From: Sulfurimonas sp. HSL-1656
GTDB taxonomy: Bacteria > Campylobacterota > Campylobacteria > Campylobacterales > Sulfurimonadaceae
Direction: 5' to 3'
NCBI RefSeq assembly: GCF_039645585.1
Contig: NZ_CP147915.1
Span: 1,240,001-1,304,000, forward strand
Length of the DNA stretch: 64,000 nt
The notes beneath the pieces were generated by a model. The model saw nothing but the letters and a program-made list of their open reading frames with translations. It did no database searches and was not told the DNA's origin. This document shows, piece after piece, positions 53,849 through 61,762 of this stretch; positions within the stretch are counted from its first letter, which is position 1; every line of letters begins with the position of its first letter. Position numbers and translations under genes: made by a program.

Positions 53849-55119
53849 TCAGGTACACTCCTTGTTTCAGGCCCGATATAGCGTTGACGCGGACGGGCAA
53901 TCTTTTTCTCCGCATCGGCGTGGAATTCTAACCACTGTGCCAGCCAACCCACGGTACGGCCGATCACAAATATGATGGTAAACATCTCTTTGGGGATCTT
54001 GAGCGCCGTCAGGATCAACCCCGAATAGAAATCAATGTTCGGATAGAGCTTCCGCGAAATAAAATAGTCGTCGCTGAGGGCGACCGCTTCGATCTTCTCG
54101 GCGATCTGCAGCAGCTCGTTGTCGACATCAAGTTCATCTTTCATCTCGTCAAGCAGTTTCTTCAGGATTTTAGCACGCGGATCGAAATTTTTGTAAACGC
54201 GGTGTCCGAAGCCCATTAACCTGAAATCGTCTTCGGGGTCCTTTGTGCGGGCAATGAATTCGTCGACACGCTCTACGGAACCGATGTATTCAAGCTGTGC
54301 GATGACCGACTCGTTTGCCCCGCCGTGGGCCCGTCCCCACAGGGCATTGATACCCGCCGTAATCGCCGCATAGGGGTGCGCCCCCGTCGAGGCAACGGAA
54401 CGGACCACCGTCGTGGAGGCATTCTGCTCGTGGTCGGCATGGAGGGTGAAGATCGTATCGAGAGCACGAACCTGCACCTCGGGTATCTTCAGGTTCTGCC
54501 CGGGGTAGGCGTGAATCATATAGAGAAAGTTTTCGGTATAGGAGCGCTCAAGGTCGGGATAGATGAAGGGAATCCCGAGGGAACGCCGGTAGGCGAACGC
54601 CGCCAGGGTAGGGACCTTGGCCAGCAGCCGGCGGCGCATCACCTGCAGGTCCTCGTCGTTGCGCATCATGATATGTTCCGAATAGAAGGTCGAGAGCGCG
54701 GAGACGGCGGAGGAGAGCATCGCCATGGGGTGGGCGTTGTCCGGAAAAGAGTAGAAGAGGTTCTTCAATCCCTCGTGGACATACGCCCTTTTACGGAATT
54801 CATAATCGTACGCCGCCAGTTCCTCCGGAGAGGGGAGTTCGCCGTTAAGCAGCAGATAGCAGACCTCGAGGTAGCTCTTTTTCATCGCCAGCTCTTCGAT
54901 GGGGTAGCCGCGGTAGCGCAACTCACCCTTGGCCCCATCTATATAAGTAATGGTTGAGCTGCAGCTGGCCGTAGAGGTAAATCCGGGATCGTACGTAAAC
55001 ATTCCCGTCTGTTTGAAAAGGTCACGGATATCGATCACATCCTGACCCACAGTCGGATGCATGATGCTGAATTCGTAGCTGTTTCCCGTGCGATTGTCAG
55101 TCAAGGTCACTGTTGCCAT
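53845..55119 (-). CDS. gltA: citrate synthase
   Basis: 424 residues of the type II citrate synthase. The active-site His in the ADHEQNAST segment, the GHRVYKNFDPR run and the substrate Arg in the C-terminal REGEFHADAEK-like end (EFHADAEKKIARPRQ) are visible. It condenses oxaloacetate and acetyl-CoA. ATG 55119 has AAAGGAG in front; an upstream ATG 55149 lacks a ribosome site. It is the last chromosomal gene before the provirus block. Confidence 0.94.
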   Translation of the reverse strand: MATVTLTDNRTGNSYEFSIMHPTVGQDVIDIRDLFKQTGMFTYDPGFTSTASCSSTITYIDGAKGELRYRGYPIEELAMKKSYLEVCYLLLNGELPSPEELAAYDYEFRKRAYVHEGLKNLFYSFPDNAHPMAMLSSAVSALSTFYSEHIMMRNDEDLQVMRRRLLAKVPTLAAFAYRRSLGIPFIYPDLERSYTENFLYMIHAYPGQNLKIPEVQVRALDTIFTLHADHEQNASTTVVRSVASTGAHPYAAITAGINALWGRAHGGANESVIAQLEYIGSVERVDEFIARTKDPEDDFRLMGFGHRVYKNFDPRAKILKKLLDEMKDELDVDNELLQIAEKIEAVALSDDYFISRKLYPNIDFYSGLILTALKIPKEMFTIIFVIGRTVGWLAQWLEFHADAEKKIARPRQRYIGPETRSVPE

Positions 55120-55423
55120 GGCGAACTCCTTTCCGATGTATTCTTCCAAAGGATACCTAAAAACAAATGCAAAGCGCCAAAGGTCTGCTTATCATTAATC
55201 GCCGTTTCAAAAGATATTTATCTAGTTAACATAATGTATATTCTCTTGAAAACAATTTTCATCGCCCCCCGTACCTTCCGTGCCTTTCTGGCATCAGGTT
55301 AACAAAATATAAATTTTGCTTCTGGCCTTTCGGCCCTCAAACCTTAAACGCAAAGCCGCCAAAGCCTCCCCCGAAATATCCCATGAACCTTAAGCCAAAA
55401 ATTCCTTGAAAAGGACACCTAAA
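55120..55423. other. junction between gltA and the provirus block, with short repeats
   Basis: No gene is supported in these 304 bases. The first half is AT-rich and should hold the gltA promoter on the minus strand. AAAGGATACCTAAAA (55148-55162) recurs with one mismatch at 55410-55424, at the ribosome site of the first viral gene. AAATGCAAAGCGCCAAAGG (55165-55183) recurs imperfectly at 55346-55366. TGAAAA-caa-TTTTCA (55248-55262) is a palindrome and GGCC-TTTC-GGCC (55324-55335) a small stem. One of these may mark the left attachment site. Confidence 0.4.
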
Positions 55424-56056
55424 ATGGGATACCACGTATCGATACCGAAACGGATCATCTACGACAAGCGGCTGCGCGACGTTGACCTCCGCCTCTACAC
55501 GATCATCGCGGAGGCATGTAACGCACAGGGCTTCTCTGAGATCACAAACGGTAAGCTGATGGAACTTTCCGGCAAGGCTGAAAGACCACTTCAGAAGTCG
55601 CTTAAATCTCTCCAGGACGGAAACTACATCGTTGTCGTCCACAACGTCAAGGCGTCGGACGTATACCCGAAGAACCTCCCCCGCGTAATCTGGCTCGAAG
55701 AGGCGCACGCATCGCACAAAGGCAAGGCGGCCCGTGAACGCAGGAAGACCCGCGAAAACGATTACCGCCTCTTCGTACAGTGGCTCAAAGCGGACTGTAA
55801 AAACATTTACATCCCGGTCGAGATCGGCGGCCTCGTCCACAAGTACATGATCCACAGCGACGGCCTGCTCTATCGCTATGAAACCGGGGAACGCCCTTCC
55901 CTCATGAGCAGCGAAGACAGCGCGGAGGTCTACAAAAAGATGTTCCGCAAAAAGAGCGTGGTTATCCGGTTCATGGAAGACGGCGGCCACAGTACGGCCA
56001 TTGCCAACCTCGCCCAACTGGCGCAGCAGAAAAGGATCGACCATGACAATCAATGA
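55424..56056 (+). CDS. winged-helix protein, possible replication initiator or regulator
   Basis: 210 residues. The N-terminal 75 (VSIPKRIIYDKRLRDVDLRL, ITNGKLMELSGKAERPLQK) have the helix-turn-helix pattern of phage and plasmid replication-initiator or RepA N-terminal domains. The middle is basic (KAARERRKTREN). It could start viral replication or control the operon. ATG 55424 has AAGGA nine bases before it and was chosen over TTG 55406. First gene of the viral block. Confidence 0.6.
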   Translation: MGYHVSIPKRIIYDKRLRDVDLRLYTIIAEACNAQGFSEITNGKLMELSGKAERPLQKSLKSLQDGNYIVVVHNVKASDVYPKNLPRVIWLEEAHASHKGKAARERRKTRENDYRLFVQWLKADCKNIYIPVEIGGLVHKYMIHSDGLLYRYETGERPSLMSSEDSAEVYKKMFRKKSVVIRFMEDGGHSTAIANLAQLAQQKRIDHDNQ

Positions 56057-56381
56057 CCTCGAAACAAATCCTTTCTTCGGCGTTGTGCTCGACTTCGCAA
56101 TCGAGAACAGTATGGAGAAGCGCCGTTTCCCTTCCCGGCTCGTCCAGGACCGTCTCGTCATGCACACCAACACCGGGAACGGGTATGAAACGCAGATCGC
56201 CGGGGCCGTCTATGAGTCAAACCACGCGAACGGCTTTCACCTGACACCATCCGGTGCGCTGCGGATCATCAAAGGCACGGCCCGCGATGAAGACGTGGCC
56301 GACCTCGAGCACGACCTTAACGTCGCCGCAGAAAGCGGCCTATTCCTCCCGGACGCCGAAGCGTTCGAAATGTACTTCTAA
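56043..56381 (+). CDS. viral hypothetical protein
   Basis: 112 residues from ATG 56043, overlapping the winged-helix gene by 14 bases; the upstream in-frame region only repeats that gene's end in another frame. Soluble, acidic, no recognisable motif. Phrase HTNTGNGYETQIAGAVYESN suggests a beta segment. Function unknown. Confidence 0.55.
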   Translation: MTINDLETNPFFGVVLDFAIENSMEKRRFPSRLVQDRLVMHTNTGNGYETQIAGAVYESNHANGFHLTPSGALRIIKGTARDEDVADLEHDLNVAAESGLFLPDAEAFEMYF

Positions 56382-56390
56382 GGAGCACAA

Positions 56391-56639
56391 ATGAAAATCA
56401 CCGAAACATCAAACACGATCCTGGCTGCGGCCGATCTTCTCGACATCCCTACGATTGAAGCCGCAAAGGCCAAAACGATCCCGTATGAAAACGTGACCGT
56501 CCAGGAACGCTACACGATCAAGAACTTCTGGAAGAAGCCCTCTTTCTGGGTCGTGATCGGAACGGCCATCACCGCGGGAGCCGGCGGGGACTACTTCCAC
56601 GCCGTTACGGCCGTCTTCTCACTCTTCGGGGGTAACTGA
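56391..56639 (+). CDS. small viral membrane protein
   Basis: 82 residues. The C-terminal half has a hydrophobic stretch (SFWVVIGTAITAGAGG) and a second weaker one (FHAVTAVFSLFGG). AAGGAGCACAA precedes the ATG. The stop shares TGATGG with the next gene. Likely a virion-membrane protein. Confidence 0.6.
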   Translation: MKITETSNTILAAADLLDIPTIEAAKAKTIPYENVTVQERYTIKNFWKKPSFWVVIGTAITAGAGGDYFHAVTAVFSLFGGN

Positions 56640-56971
56640 TGGATGAAGCGAAAAAAGAACTGAATACGCCGCCGGAATCTATACCGGCGGAACCGCAGCT
56701 GGTTGAACTCGACGAAGATCAGCTCGACCAGATCGCCGACCGCCTGAGCGGAAACATAACCGCTGAAGTGACAAAGGCCGTCAAAGAGAAAATGGAACTC
56801 GCAGCGCAGGCCCCTGCCCCCCAACCTGAGCCGGAAACGGAACCGGAAAAGAAGCGCGGCTTCCCTTTCATCATCGTCGGCATCTTTAGCCTCGTCGGTA
56901 TCGCTGCATTCATCGCCGTGAAGGCCAAAAAGCCCGAAGGGACGGCACAGGGGGCCGAAAATGCAGGTTAA
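56639..56971 (+). CDS. viral protein with Pro/Glu-rich linker and one membrane span
   Basis: 110 residues. An acidic N-terminus (VELDEDQLDQIADRL) leads to a proline-glutamate linker (APAPQPEPETEPE) and one span (FPFIIVGIFSLVGIAAFIAV). The build resembles small virion-membrane proteins. The ATG overlaps the previous stop. Confidence 0.6.
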   Translation: MDEAKKELNTPPESIPAEPQLVELDEDQLDQIADRLSGNITAEVTKAVKEKMELAAQAPAPQPEPETEPEKKRGFPFIIVGIFSLVGIAAFIAVKAKKPEGTAQGAENAG

Positions 56972-57545
56972 CGGAACGGACAACGGAATCGCTACGGGAA
57001 CGGGTAGCGGAGACGCTGCGGAAGTGGCGGACGCTATCGCCGGGGAACAACACACCTCTGCTTTCAACCGTGCGGAGCTGATGGAAAAGACAGGCGCGGA
57101 GCTGGCACAGTTGGCAGCGCCCTATTCCGACAAAAAGCTCTCGACGCTCGAACGTATGAGCAAAGCGAAGCTCTGCGACATCATCATGAAAGGCGGCGAA
57201 GAGAAAGGCGACGACGCTCCGAAGGCCAGAGCGGCCAGAACGGAGAGCGAAACGGAGCAGATTATCAACATGGGCCTGACGGTGCTCGAAGCGTTCAAAC
57301 AGAACCGTGACGGCAAACCGCTTAACCCGTTAGCACGTGAAATGTTCCAGAAACAGGCCATTATCGCCCTGGACGAACAGGTGCAGCAGGACCGCGTAAA
57401 TCTCAACACTGCCTCAAAAGTGATGCTCTTCGGAGCGGGTGCCGTTGTGGTGATCGACGGTATCTTCGGGCTTGAAAACTCCCCTGCCCTACTCTCGAAG
57501 CTTAAAAATAAACTTTTCAGCCGGAAAAAGGAGGCGGAAAAGTGA
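56961..57545 (+). CDS. viral membrane-anchored protein
   Basis: 194 residues, helical and charged through the middle (EQIINMGLTVLEAFKQNRDG), with one C-terminal span (VMLFGAGAVVVIDGIFGL) and a basic tail (KNKLFSRKKEAEK). It overlaps the preceding gene by 11 bases and the packaging ATPase gene by four, so it is translated with the ATPase. It might anchor the packaging vertex in the membrane, which is a guess from position. Confidence 0.6.
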   Translation: MQVNGTDNGIATGTGSGDAAEVADAIAGEQHTSAFNRAELMEKTGAELAQLAAPYSDKKLSTLERMSKAKLCDIIMKGGEEKGDDAPKARAARTESETEQIINMGLTVLEAFKQNRDGKPLNPLAREMFQKQAIIALDEQVQQDRVNLNTASKVMLFGAGAVVVIDGIFGLENSPALLSKLKNKLFSRKKEAEK

Positions 57546-58180
57546 TCCAAAACCAGATCGTGACCGTGATCGGGCATAAAGGCTACGGTAAAACGAAGCT
57601 TACTGAGTTGTTAGCACTTCTCAAACGCCGTCCAACGATCATCGCGGACCCGCGCTATCAGTACGAGCCTAAACCGTGGCGCGTCCACTTTGGCAGCGTG
57701 GAGCAGTTCCGCAAATGGATCCACGATCGCGACAACATCGCCACCTTCTACGAATACAAATTCGAACTGGTTGTCCAGGGCGTTGACCCTGACAGCTTCG
57801 AAGTACTGGCGTGGATCGTCATGAAGATGAAGGCCATCACGTTTCTCGTCGACGAGGTTGACATGTTCGCCCCGCCTACCATGAACAACAAGAAAGCCTT
57901 TTATCACCTGATTCACTACGGACGTCACAACCGGATTGACATCATCACGACGTCACGACGACCTCCAAATATAAGTCGTAACCTTACAGCTATGACAGAC
58001 CTATTTTTCTTCTCAAAAATCCGCGAAAACACGGACAAAAAGTATATGGAGAACTATATAGGAAAAGAGCACGCAGAAACGGCGAAGCGCTTGGAGCGCT
58101 TTCACTTCCTGATGATTGGAGAAGACTTGGAAAAGGCGCAGATCATCAGCATCCCGCGCAAAGCGGCGGAGGCGATATGA
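57542..58180 (+). CDS. A32-like DNA-packaging ATPase
   Basis: 212 residues, no membrane span. Walker A is GHKGYGKT (11-18), Walker B ITFLVDE (99-105), and a sensor-type segment HYGRHNRIDIITTSRRPP follows (125-142). This FtsK/HerA-like layout, with this size, matches packaging ATPases of PRD1- and PM2-type viruses. Zot of filamentous phages is longer and has a membrane anchor. GTG 57542 overlaps the previous stop. The nearby capsid-like gene supports the reading. Confidence 0.75.
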   Translation: MIQNQIVTVIGHKGYGKTKLTELLALLKRRPTIIADPRYQYEPKPWRVHFGSVEQFRKWIHDRDNIATFYEYKFELVVQGVDPDSFEVLAWIVMKMKAITFLVDEVDMFAPPTMNNKKAFYHLIHYGRHNRIDIITTSRRPPNISRNLTAMTDLFFFSKIRENTDKKYMENYIGKEHAETAKRLERFHFLMIGEDLEKAQIISIPRKAAEAI

Positions 58181-58413
58181 CACACTATCTCAAAATTGAA
58201 AAAGATCATTTCATTGCAGTGAAGCAATACAAGAAAAAAGCTGAAATGCGTAGGAATGATAGAGGGTTCGAAGTAGATGATGAAATCATACTTTGTGAAA
58301 TTGAAAACGGTGTTGAGACTGGTGAAAAGTGGCATGTTTATATCACCCACATTCAAACAGGAATGCAATATGGAATTGCGGATGGATTCGCAATGCTTTC
58401 CATCGAATTTTGA
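58177..58413 (+). CDS. DUF3850 / ASCH-like small protein
   Basis: 78 residues. LKIEKDHFIAVKQYKKKAEMR followed by NDRGFEVDDEIILCEI matches the DUF3850 pattern (ASCH-like fold, probable RNA binding). AT-rich compared with the flanking structural genes, which suggests separate acquisition as cargo. ATG overlaps the ATPase stop. Confidence 0.7.
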   Translation: MTHYLKIEKDHFIAVKQYKKKAEMRRNDRGFEVDDEIILCEIENGVETGEKWHVYITHIQTGMQYGIADGFAMLSIEF

Positions 58414-58423
58414 AAGGAAATAA

Positions 58424-58606
58424 ATGGAACAGACAGAACATAAATACAAGGTCTACCGGAAAAAACAGCATATTGAAGTTGTAGGTACATTCCCGAACGG
58501 CGACGTAATCGTCCAGAACAAAGGCGACGATTCTGACCAGTGGAAGATCGACAAAGAAACCTTCGAACGTCAATACGTTGAAGTGAAACAGAAAAATAAA
58601 AAATGA
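58424..58606 (+). CDS. viral hypothetical protein
   Basis: 60 residues, soluble and charged (KYKVYRKKQHIEVV, FPNGDVIVQNKGDD), with a beta-rich pattern. Also AT-rich. GAAAGGAA precedes the ATG. No family recognised. Its stop overlaps the ATG of the next small gene (ATGA). Confidence 0.55.
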   Translation: MEQTEHKYKVYRKKQHIEVVGTFPNGDVIVQNKGDDSDQWKIDKETFERQYVEVKQKNKK

Positions 58607-58710
58607 ATGATTGTCCTATCGGGTGCTTAAATGTTTTCCTATTGTTGGTAGCACTTTTTTTGACCCCGTTTGCAATGATTTACGCATTAATAAAGACAAT
58701 TTGTTCGTAA
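58603..58710 (+). CDS. small hydrophobic viral protein (35 aa)
   Basis: ATGA overlap with the preceding gene opens 35 codons. Residues 8-32 are one long hydrophobic span (VFLLLVALFLTPFAMIYALI) with cysteines at 4, 8 and 34. It could be a holin-like or virion-membrane protein. Confidence 0.5.
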   Translation: MNDCPIGCLNVFLLLVALFLTPFAMIYALIKTICS

Positions 58711-58819
58711 CCACAGAGCGCCTTTAGGGGCGTTCGATGGCTTCGGCCAAAATCTTATTCTATGTCACGTTGATCGTTTGGAGATCAGCGCGGCGTGTTT
58801 CCATAGGAGGAAATACAAA
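58711..58819 (+). promoter_or_regulatory. intergenic stem and leader before the capsid operon
   Basis: AGCGCC-tttagg-GGCGTT (58716-58733) forms a six-pair stem with one G-T pair. It is followed by 87 bases ending in AGGAGG, a near-perfect ribosome site, before ATG 58820. This is the only gap above 40 bases within the viral block, so a terminator plus late promoter is plausible. Confidence 0.4.
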
Positions 58820-58912
58820 ATGAAAAAAACCTACATCACGGCGTTTGTCGTCGGTATGCTCGTCGGCCTCGGCTCTGACATTCTCAGCGTTAAAGCGGGG
58901 GTGAACGTATGA
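58820..58912 (+). CDS. tiny viral protein (30 aa)
   Basis: Strong AGGAGG nine bases before ATG 58820. The 30 residues have a hydrophobic core (AFVVGMLVGLGSDIL) after a basic start (MKKT). Stop overlaps the next ATG (ATGA). Likely a virion-membrane micro-protein. Confidence 0.55.
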   Translation: MKKTYITAFVVGMLVGLGSDILSVKAGVNV

Positions 58913-59025
58913 AGCTGATCAACACCACCATGATCCTCTCTGCTCTGGCAACACTGGCCGGTATCGCAACGTACAAGAAAGTCGCTTCGCCGACCGTCCG
59001 CAAAACGCTCGGAGGTAATGCATAA
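58909..59025 (+). CDS. tiny viral protein (38 aa)
   Basis: ATGA overlap with the previous gene; 38 residues with one hydrophobic helix (MILSALATLAGIAT) and a basic C-terminus (KKVASPTVRKTLGG). Its TAA overlaps the ATG of the capsid gene (TAATGG), and its 3' end provides the GGAGG ribosome site for capsid translation. Confidence 0.6.
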   Translation: MKLINTTMILSALATLAGIATYKKVASPTVRKTLGGNA

Positions 59026-59981
59026 TGGCACGTATCTACCTCCACAAGGCAGGACAGGCGGCATTTACACCGACAACGCAATCGCGCATTGAACTCCCGC
59101 GCAACTTCCACATGCACAACCTTGTGTGCAAGCTCGTTGTCAACCACGACAACGCTGCGGCCGTTTCCCTTCTCAGCGGCGGATTCCTGAACCTGATCAA
59201 CCAGATTCAGATTGTTTCGAACGGCAGCAAGACGCACAAGCATGTTGACACGAAAAAGCTCTCCCACAATACCCTGTACAACATCGGCAAAAACATGACG
59301 AAAAGTGTCGTCACGACCGTTTCGTCGGCTGGCAACATTTCGACGATCTATTTCGCCATCGACTTCAGTATGCTCGGCATGGCCCGCCCGTATGACACCA
59401 TCGAGAACACGGCCCTTTACACGACGTTCGACATGCTCATCGACTGGGCATCTGAAGCAAGCATCGGTACAGGTGTAACCGTCAACAGCGCGACGCTCTT
59501 CGTCTCCTCGAACGAACTTGTCGGATATGCACGCAATCCGGGTGAACGAATCGCACACAACATCGAAACGCAGCTCAGTAAAGAGATCACGAGTAGCACG
59601 ACAGAGTTCCAGATCGACCTCCCGGTCAAAAAGGTTTACCGCCGCCTGCTCATCGCCGCTACTGTCGACGGTGTTGTCAACAATTCCGTTGTGAACAGCG
59701 TGAAGCTGAAAAGCGGTACGACGGTGATCGCTGAATGGGATGCCGATGATCTTCGCGCCTTCAACATCCGCAAAAACCGCATCATCACCGAATCGGATGC
59801 CGACGGCCTTCTGCTCATCGACTTCTGTGCCCGCGGGAAACTCTCCGATGCACTCGACACGAACGGACAGTTCAATACGCTCGAACTCGTCCTCAGTGTC
59901 ACCAAACAGGCCGGTACGAACAATGTGACGGTCTACACTGACGAATTCCAGACAGAGAATACAGTCGAAGTGCAGAAATAA
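59025..59981 (+). CDS. probable double-jelly-roll major capsid protein
   Basis: 318 residues with two beta-rich halves (about 1-150 and 165-318). The start IELPRNFHMHNLVCKLVVN, then FLNLINQIQIVSNGSKTHKHV, is the pattern seen at the start of double-jelly-roll capsid proteins (I-x-LPR, a strand, then NLIxxIxIxxNG). The second half repeats it in FQIDLPVKKVYRRLLIAATV and VKLKSGTTVIAEWDADDL. No signal or span. It is the largest gene in the block and the best supplied with a ribosome site, as expected for a capsid. Assignment rests on pattern; a structure prediction would settle it. Confidence 0.7.
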   Translation: MARIYLHKAGQAAFTPTTQSRIELPRNFHMHNLVCKLVVNHDNAAAVSLLSGGFLNLINQIQIVSNGSKTHKHVDTKKLSHNTLYNIGKNMTKSVVTTVSSAGNISTIYFAIDFSMLGMARPYDTIENTALYTTFDMLIDWASEASIGTGVTVNSATLFVSSNELVGYARNPGERIAHNIETQLSKEITSSTTEFQIDLPVKKVYRRLLIAATVDGVVNNSVVNSVKLKSGTTVIAEWDADDLRAFNIRKNRIITESDADGLLLIDFCARGKLSDALDTNGQFNTLELVLSVTKQAGTNNVTVYTDEFQTENTVEVQK

Positions 59982-59992
59982 AAGGGGAATCC

Positions 59993-60256
59993 ATGTTTGA
60001 AGAAGATGGATTTTTCAGCGGCCTCAGCGCAAAAGACATTCTCGGTTACGGCCTTGAATCGTACAAGACGAAAGAGAGCATCACAAAGAACCAGGCGGAC
60101 AAGGCCGCGTCTGATGCTCAAACAAAAGCGTACGAGCAGCAGCAGCAGAAAGCCACGATGCCTACAGGTTTCACCATCGACAAAAAAACAGGGATCTATC
60201 TTGGTCTCGGCGTCGGTGCGATCCTGCTCGGGATCCTCGCAATGAAGGCTAAGTAA
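59993..60256 (+). CDS. small viral membrane protein
   Basis: 87 residues. A helical Gln-rich middle (ASDAQTKAYEQQQQKATMP) precedes a C-terminal span (IYLGLGVGAILLGILAM). GGGGAATCC precedes the ATG, 12 bases after the capsid gene. Probably a minor capsid or membrane protein linking shell and membrane. Confidence 0.6.
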   Translation: MFEEDGFFSGLSAKDILGYGLESYKTKESITKNQADKAASDAQTKAYEQQQQKATMPTGFTIDKKTGIYLGLGVGAILLGILAMKAK

Positions 60257-60639
60257 TGAACCTTCTCGGCAGCAGCTCGAACAACACATCCAGCCAGACG
60301 CTGACGAATACGCTCTCGTTCAACCCTATCATGAACATTGGCGACAGCAATGACGCCAAAACAGGGTTTGATGCTCAAACACGTGCTGACAGCACTGCTA
60401 CAACGAGCAACAAAGACGAATTCGGTCTTAGTTCTGGTGTGGCTTTAGGTTCAGGAGCTAGCGCATCAGGCGGCCCGGTTGGAGTCGGTGACGATGTACA
60501 GCCCACAGAGCAGCAGGCGGCGAAAACGTCTGTACTGTCTGGTCTTGCAGGTAACACACCTGCCATGATCTTTGGTGTCGTCGTCATCATTGGCATCGTA
60601 GCGGCTATCACCGCTTCGTCCAGGAAAAAGGGTAACTGA
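60256..60639 (+). CDS. Ser/Thr/Gly-rich viral membrane protein
   Basis: 127 residues. The first 80 are low-complexity Ser/Thr/Asn/Gly (SSNNTSSQTLTNTLS, SGASASGGPVGVG) and the end is one span plus a basic tail (MIFGVVVIIGIVAAITASSRKKG). It overlaps both neighbours by a base or so. A membrane-anchored outer or penton-region protein is possible. Confidence 0.6.
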   Translation: MNLLGSSSNNTSSQTLTNTLSFNPIMNIGDSNDAKTGFDAQTRADSTATTSNKDEFGLSSGVALGSGASASGGPVGVGDDVQPTEQQAAKTSVLSGLAGNTPAMIFGVVVIIGIVAAITASSRKKGN

Positions 60640-61034
60640 TGTGCTGCTCTATCGGCGATATCACCGGAGGCATCACAAAAGCTGTAGGCGGAGTCGTTGA
60701 TAGTGTAGGTGGATTGCTCGGAGGCGGAGGAAGTCAAGGAACGACAACTTCGAATCAGGACAGCACCGCAAACGTCACCGTCACGCCGGAAACGAACGTG
60801 ACGACGAACGTCGACCTGGAACCGCTCGCCGCAGTGCTGGCAGCTTCCGGTGCATCAACGACCAAAGCACTCAACAACGAAGCCGCGGCGAAACGTGACG
60901 CGGCAGCACTCGAATACCAAAACGCGGCACTGACACGGGCCACCGTGTCCGGATACATCGAGAAGGTCTTTTACGTTGCGATTATCGTCGGCGGGATCGT
61001 CTATCTCGGTAAAAAGAAAAAAGGAGGGAAATGA
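60639..61034 (+). CDS. viral membrane protein with Gly-rich N-terminus
   Basis: 131 residues. Gly-rich, weakly hydrophobic start (GGVVDSVGGLLGGGGSQ), a polar beta-like middle (NVTVTPETNVTTNVDLEPL), a helical stretch and a C-terminal span with basic tail (VFYVAIIVGGIVYLGKKKKGG). Together with the two preceding genes it forms a set of similar build. Confidence 0.6.
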   Translation: MCCSIGDITGGITKAVGGVVDSVGGLLGGGGSQGTTTSNQDSTANVTVTPETNVTTNVDLEPLAAVLAASGASTTKALNNEAAAKRDAAALEYQNAALTRATVSGYIEKVFYVAIIVGGIVYLGKKKKGGK

Positions 61035-61753
61035 AACCCTACATCATCATCCCGAAAAGCATCACAAACGGCCTGAAGGATGTGGAGATCGGGACGGCCG
61101 GGGGATACTTAGTTGTCCTCGATGCTCCCGCACTGGCAAACATTACCGTCAAGCTCAACGACCAGAACAACGACCCGATCCCGCTTGAAAAGTTTCAGGG
61201 GATCGAGGCGAAAGGAGTAACTAAAGTCTTTGTTTCCGCCGATGCAGTCGCAGGAGGGATCATCAAACTCGCGCAGGCGAAAACGGCGGAGGACTTCCGC
61301 ATCCTGACGCAGATCAGCCAGGTCGATATCAACAGCCTCGGCGGGTATGACCAAAATGCACTTGATCAGCTTACGGCTGCTTTCTCTGCATCGCTTCCGG
61401 CTGTGCTTGACAAAGTTGTTGATAAATATGATCTTCCCCAAAATCATAGAGCTTCTACTAATGCAGGTACATTAACAATTCTCTTTGACTTCTATGCTGA
61501 CTGTGACAAAATGACTGTAAGAATGTTCTGTTATAACACTTCCCCTGATACGTTGTACTGGGGGAATGTTGTAGCATATTACGATAGTGAAATCGTTGCA
61601 AATGCATCTGTGAAAACATTTACAGACCAACCTTACATAGAGTTTACAATAGAAAATTGTAGAGGGAAGCACTTGGTAATTAGTGGAATTTCTGGAAATG
61701 GGACTTTCACCAAAGTCGGCTGTATGTTAAGCCTTTACACACTTAAAGCATAA
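61031..61753 (+). CDS. mosaic spike or receptor-binding candidate
   Basis: 240 residues. The N-terminal half (to about 130) is GC-rich like its neighbours and beta-rich (YIIIPKSITNGLKDVEIGTA). From about base 61400 the gene becomes sharply AT-rich and the protein turns to a different beta pattern (TLTILFDFYADCDKMTVRMF). This looks like a conserved virion-anchoring part joined to an exchanged receptor-binding part. No named family. ATGA overlap with the previous gene. Confidence 0.6.
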   Translation: MKPYIIIPKSITNGLKDVEIGTAGGYLVVLDAPALANITVKLNDQNNDPIPLEKFQGIEAKGVTKVFVSADAVAGGIIKLAQAKTAEDFRILTQISQVDINSLGGYDQNALDQLTAAFSASLPAVLDKVVDKYDLPQNHRASTNAGTLTILFDFYADCDKMTVRMFCYNTSPDTLYWGNVVAYYDSEIVANASVKTFTDQPYIEFTIENCRGKHLVISGISGNGTFTKVGCMLSLYTLKA

Positions 61754-61762
61754 GGATTAAAT

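Noticed and set aside
55166-55230. A 20-codon frame starting ATG 55167 near gltA
   Set aside because: It follows an AAAGGA at 13 bases, which is too far, and no span or motif supports it.
55248-55262. TGAAAA-caa-TTTTCA as a dif/XerH site
   Set aside because: The palindrome is short and I cannot recall the exact XerH target well enough to match it. It is reported only as a palindrome.
57542-58180. Filamentous-phage Zot protein
   Set aside because: No membrane span or periplasmic tail, smaller than Zot, and neighbours include a capsid-like jelly-roll protein instead of a pIII/pVI set.
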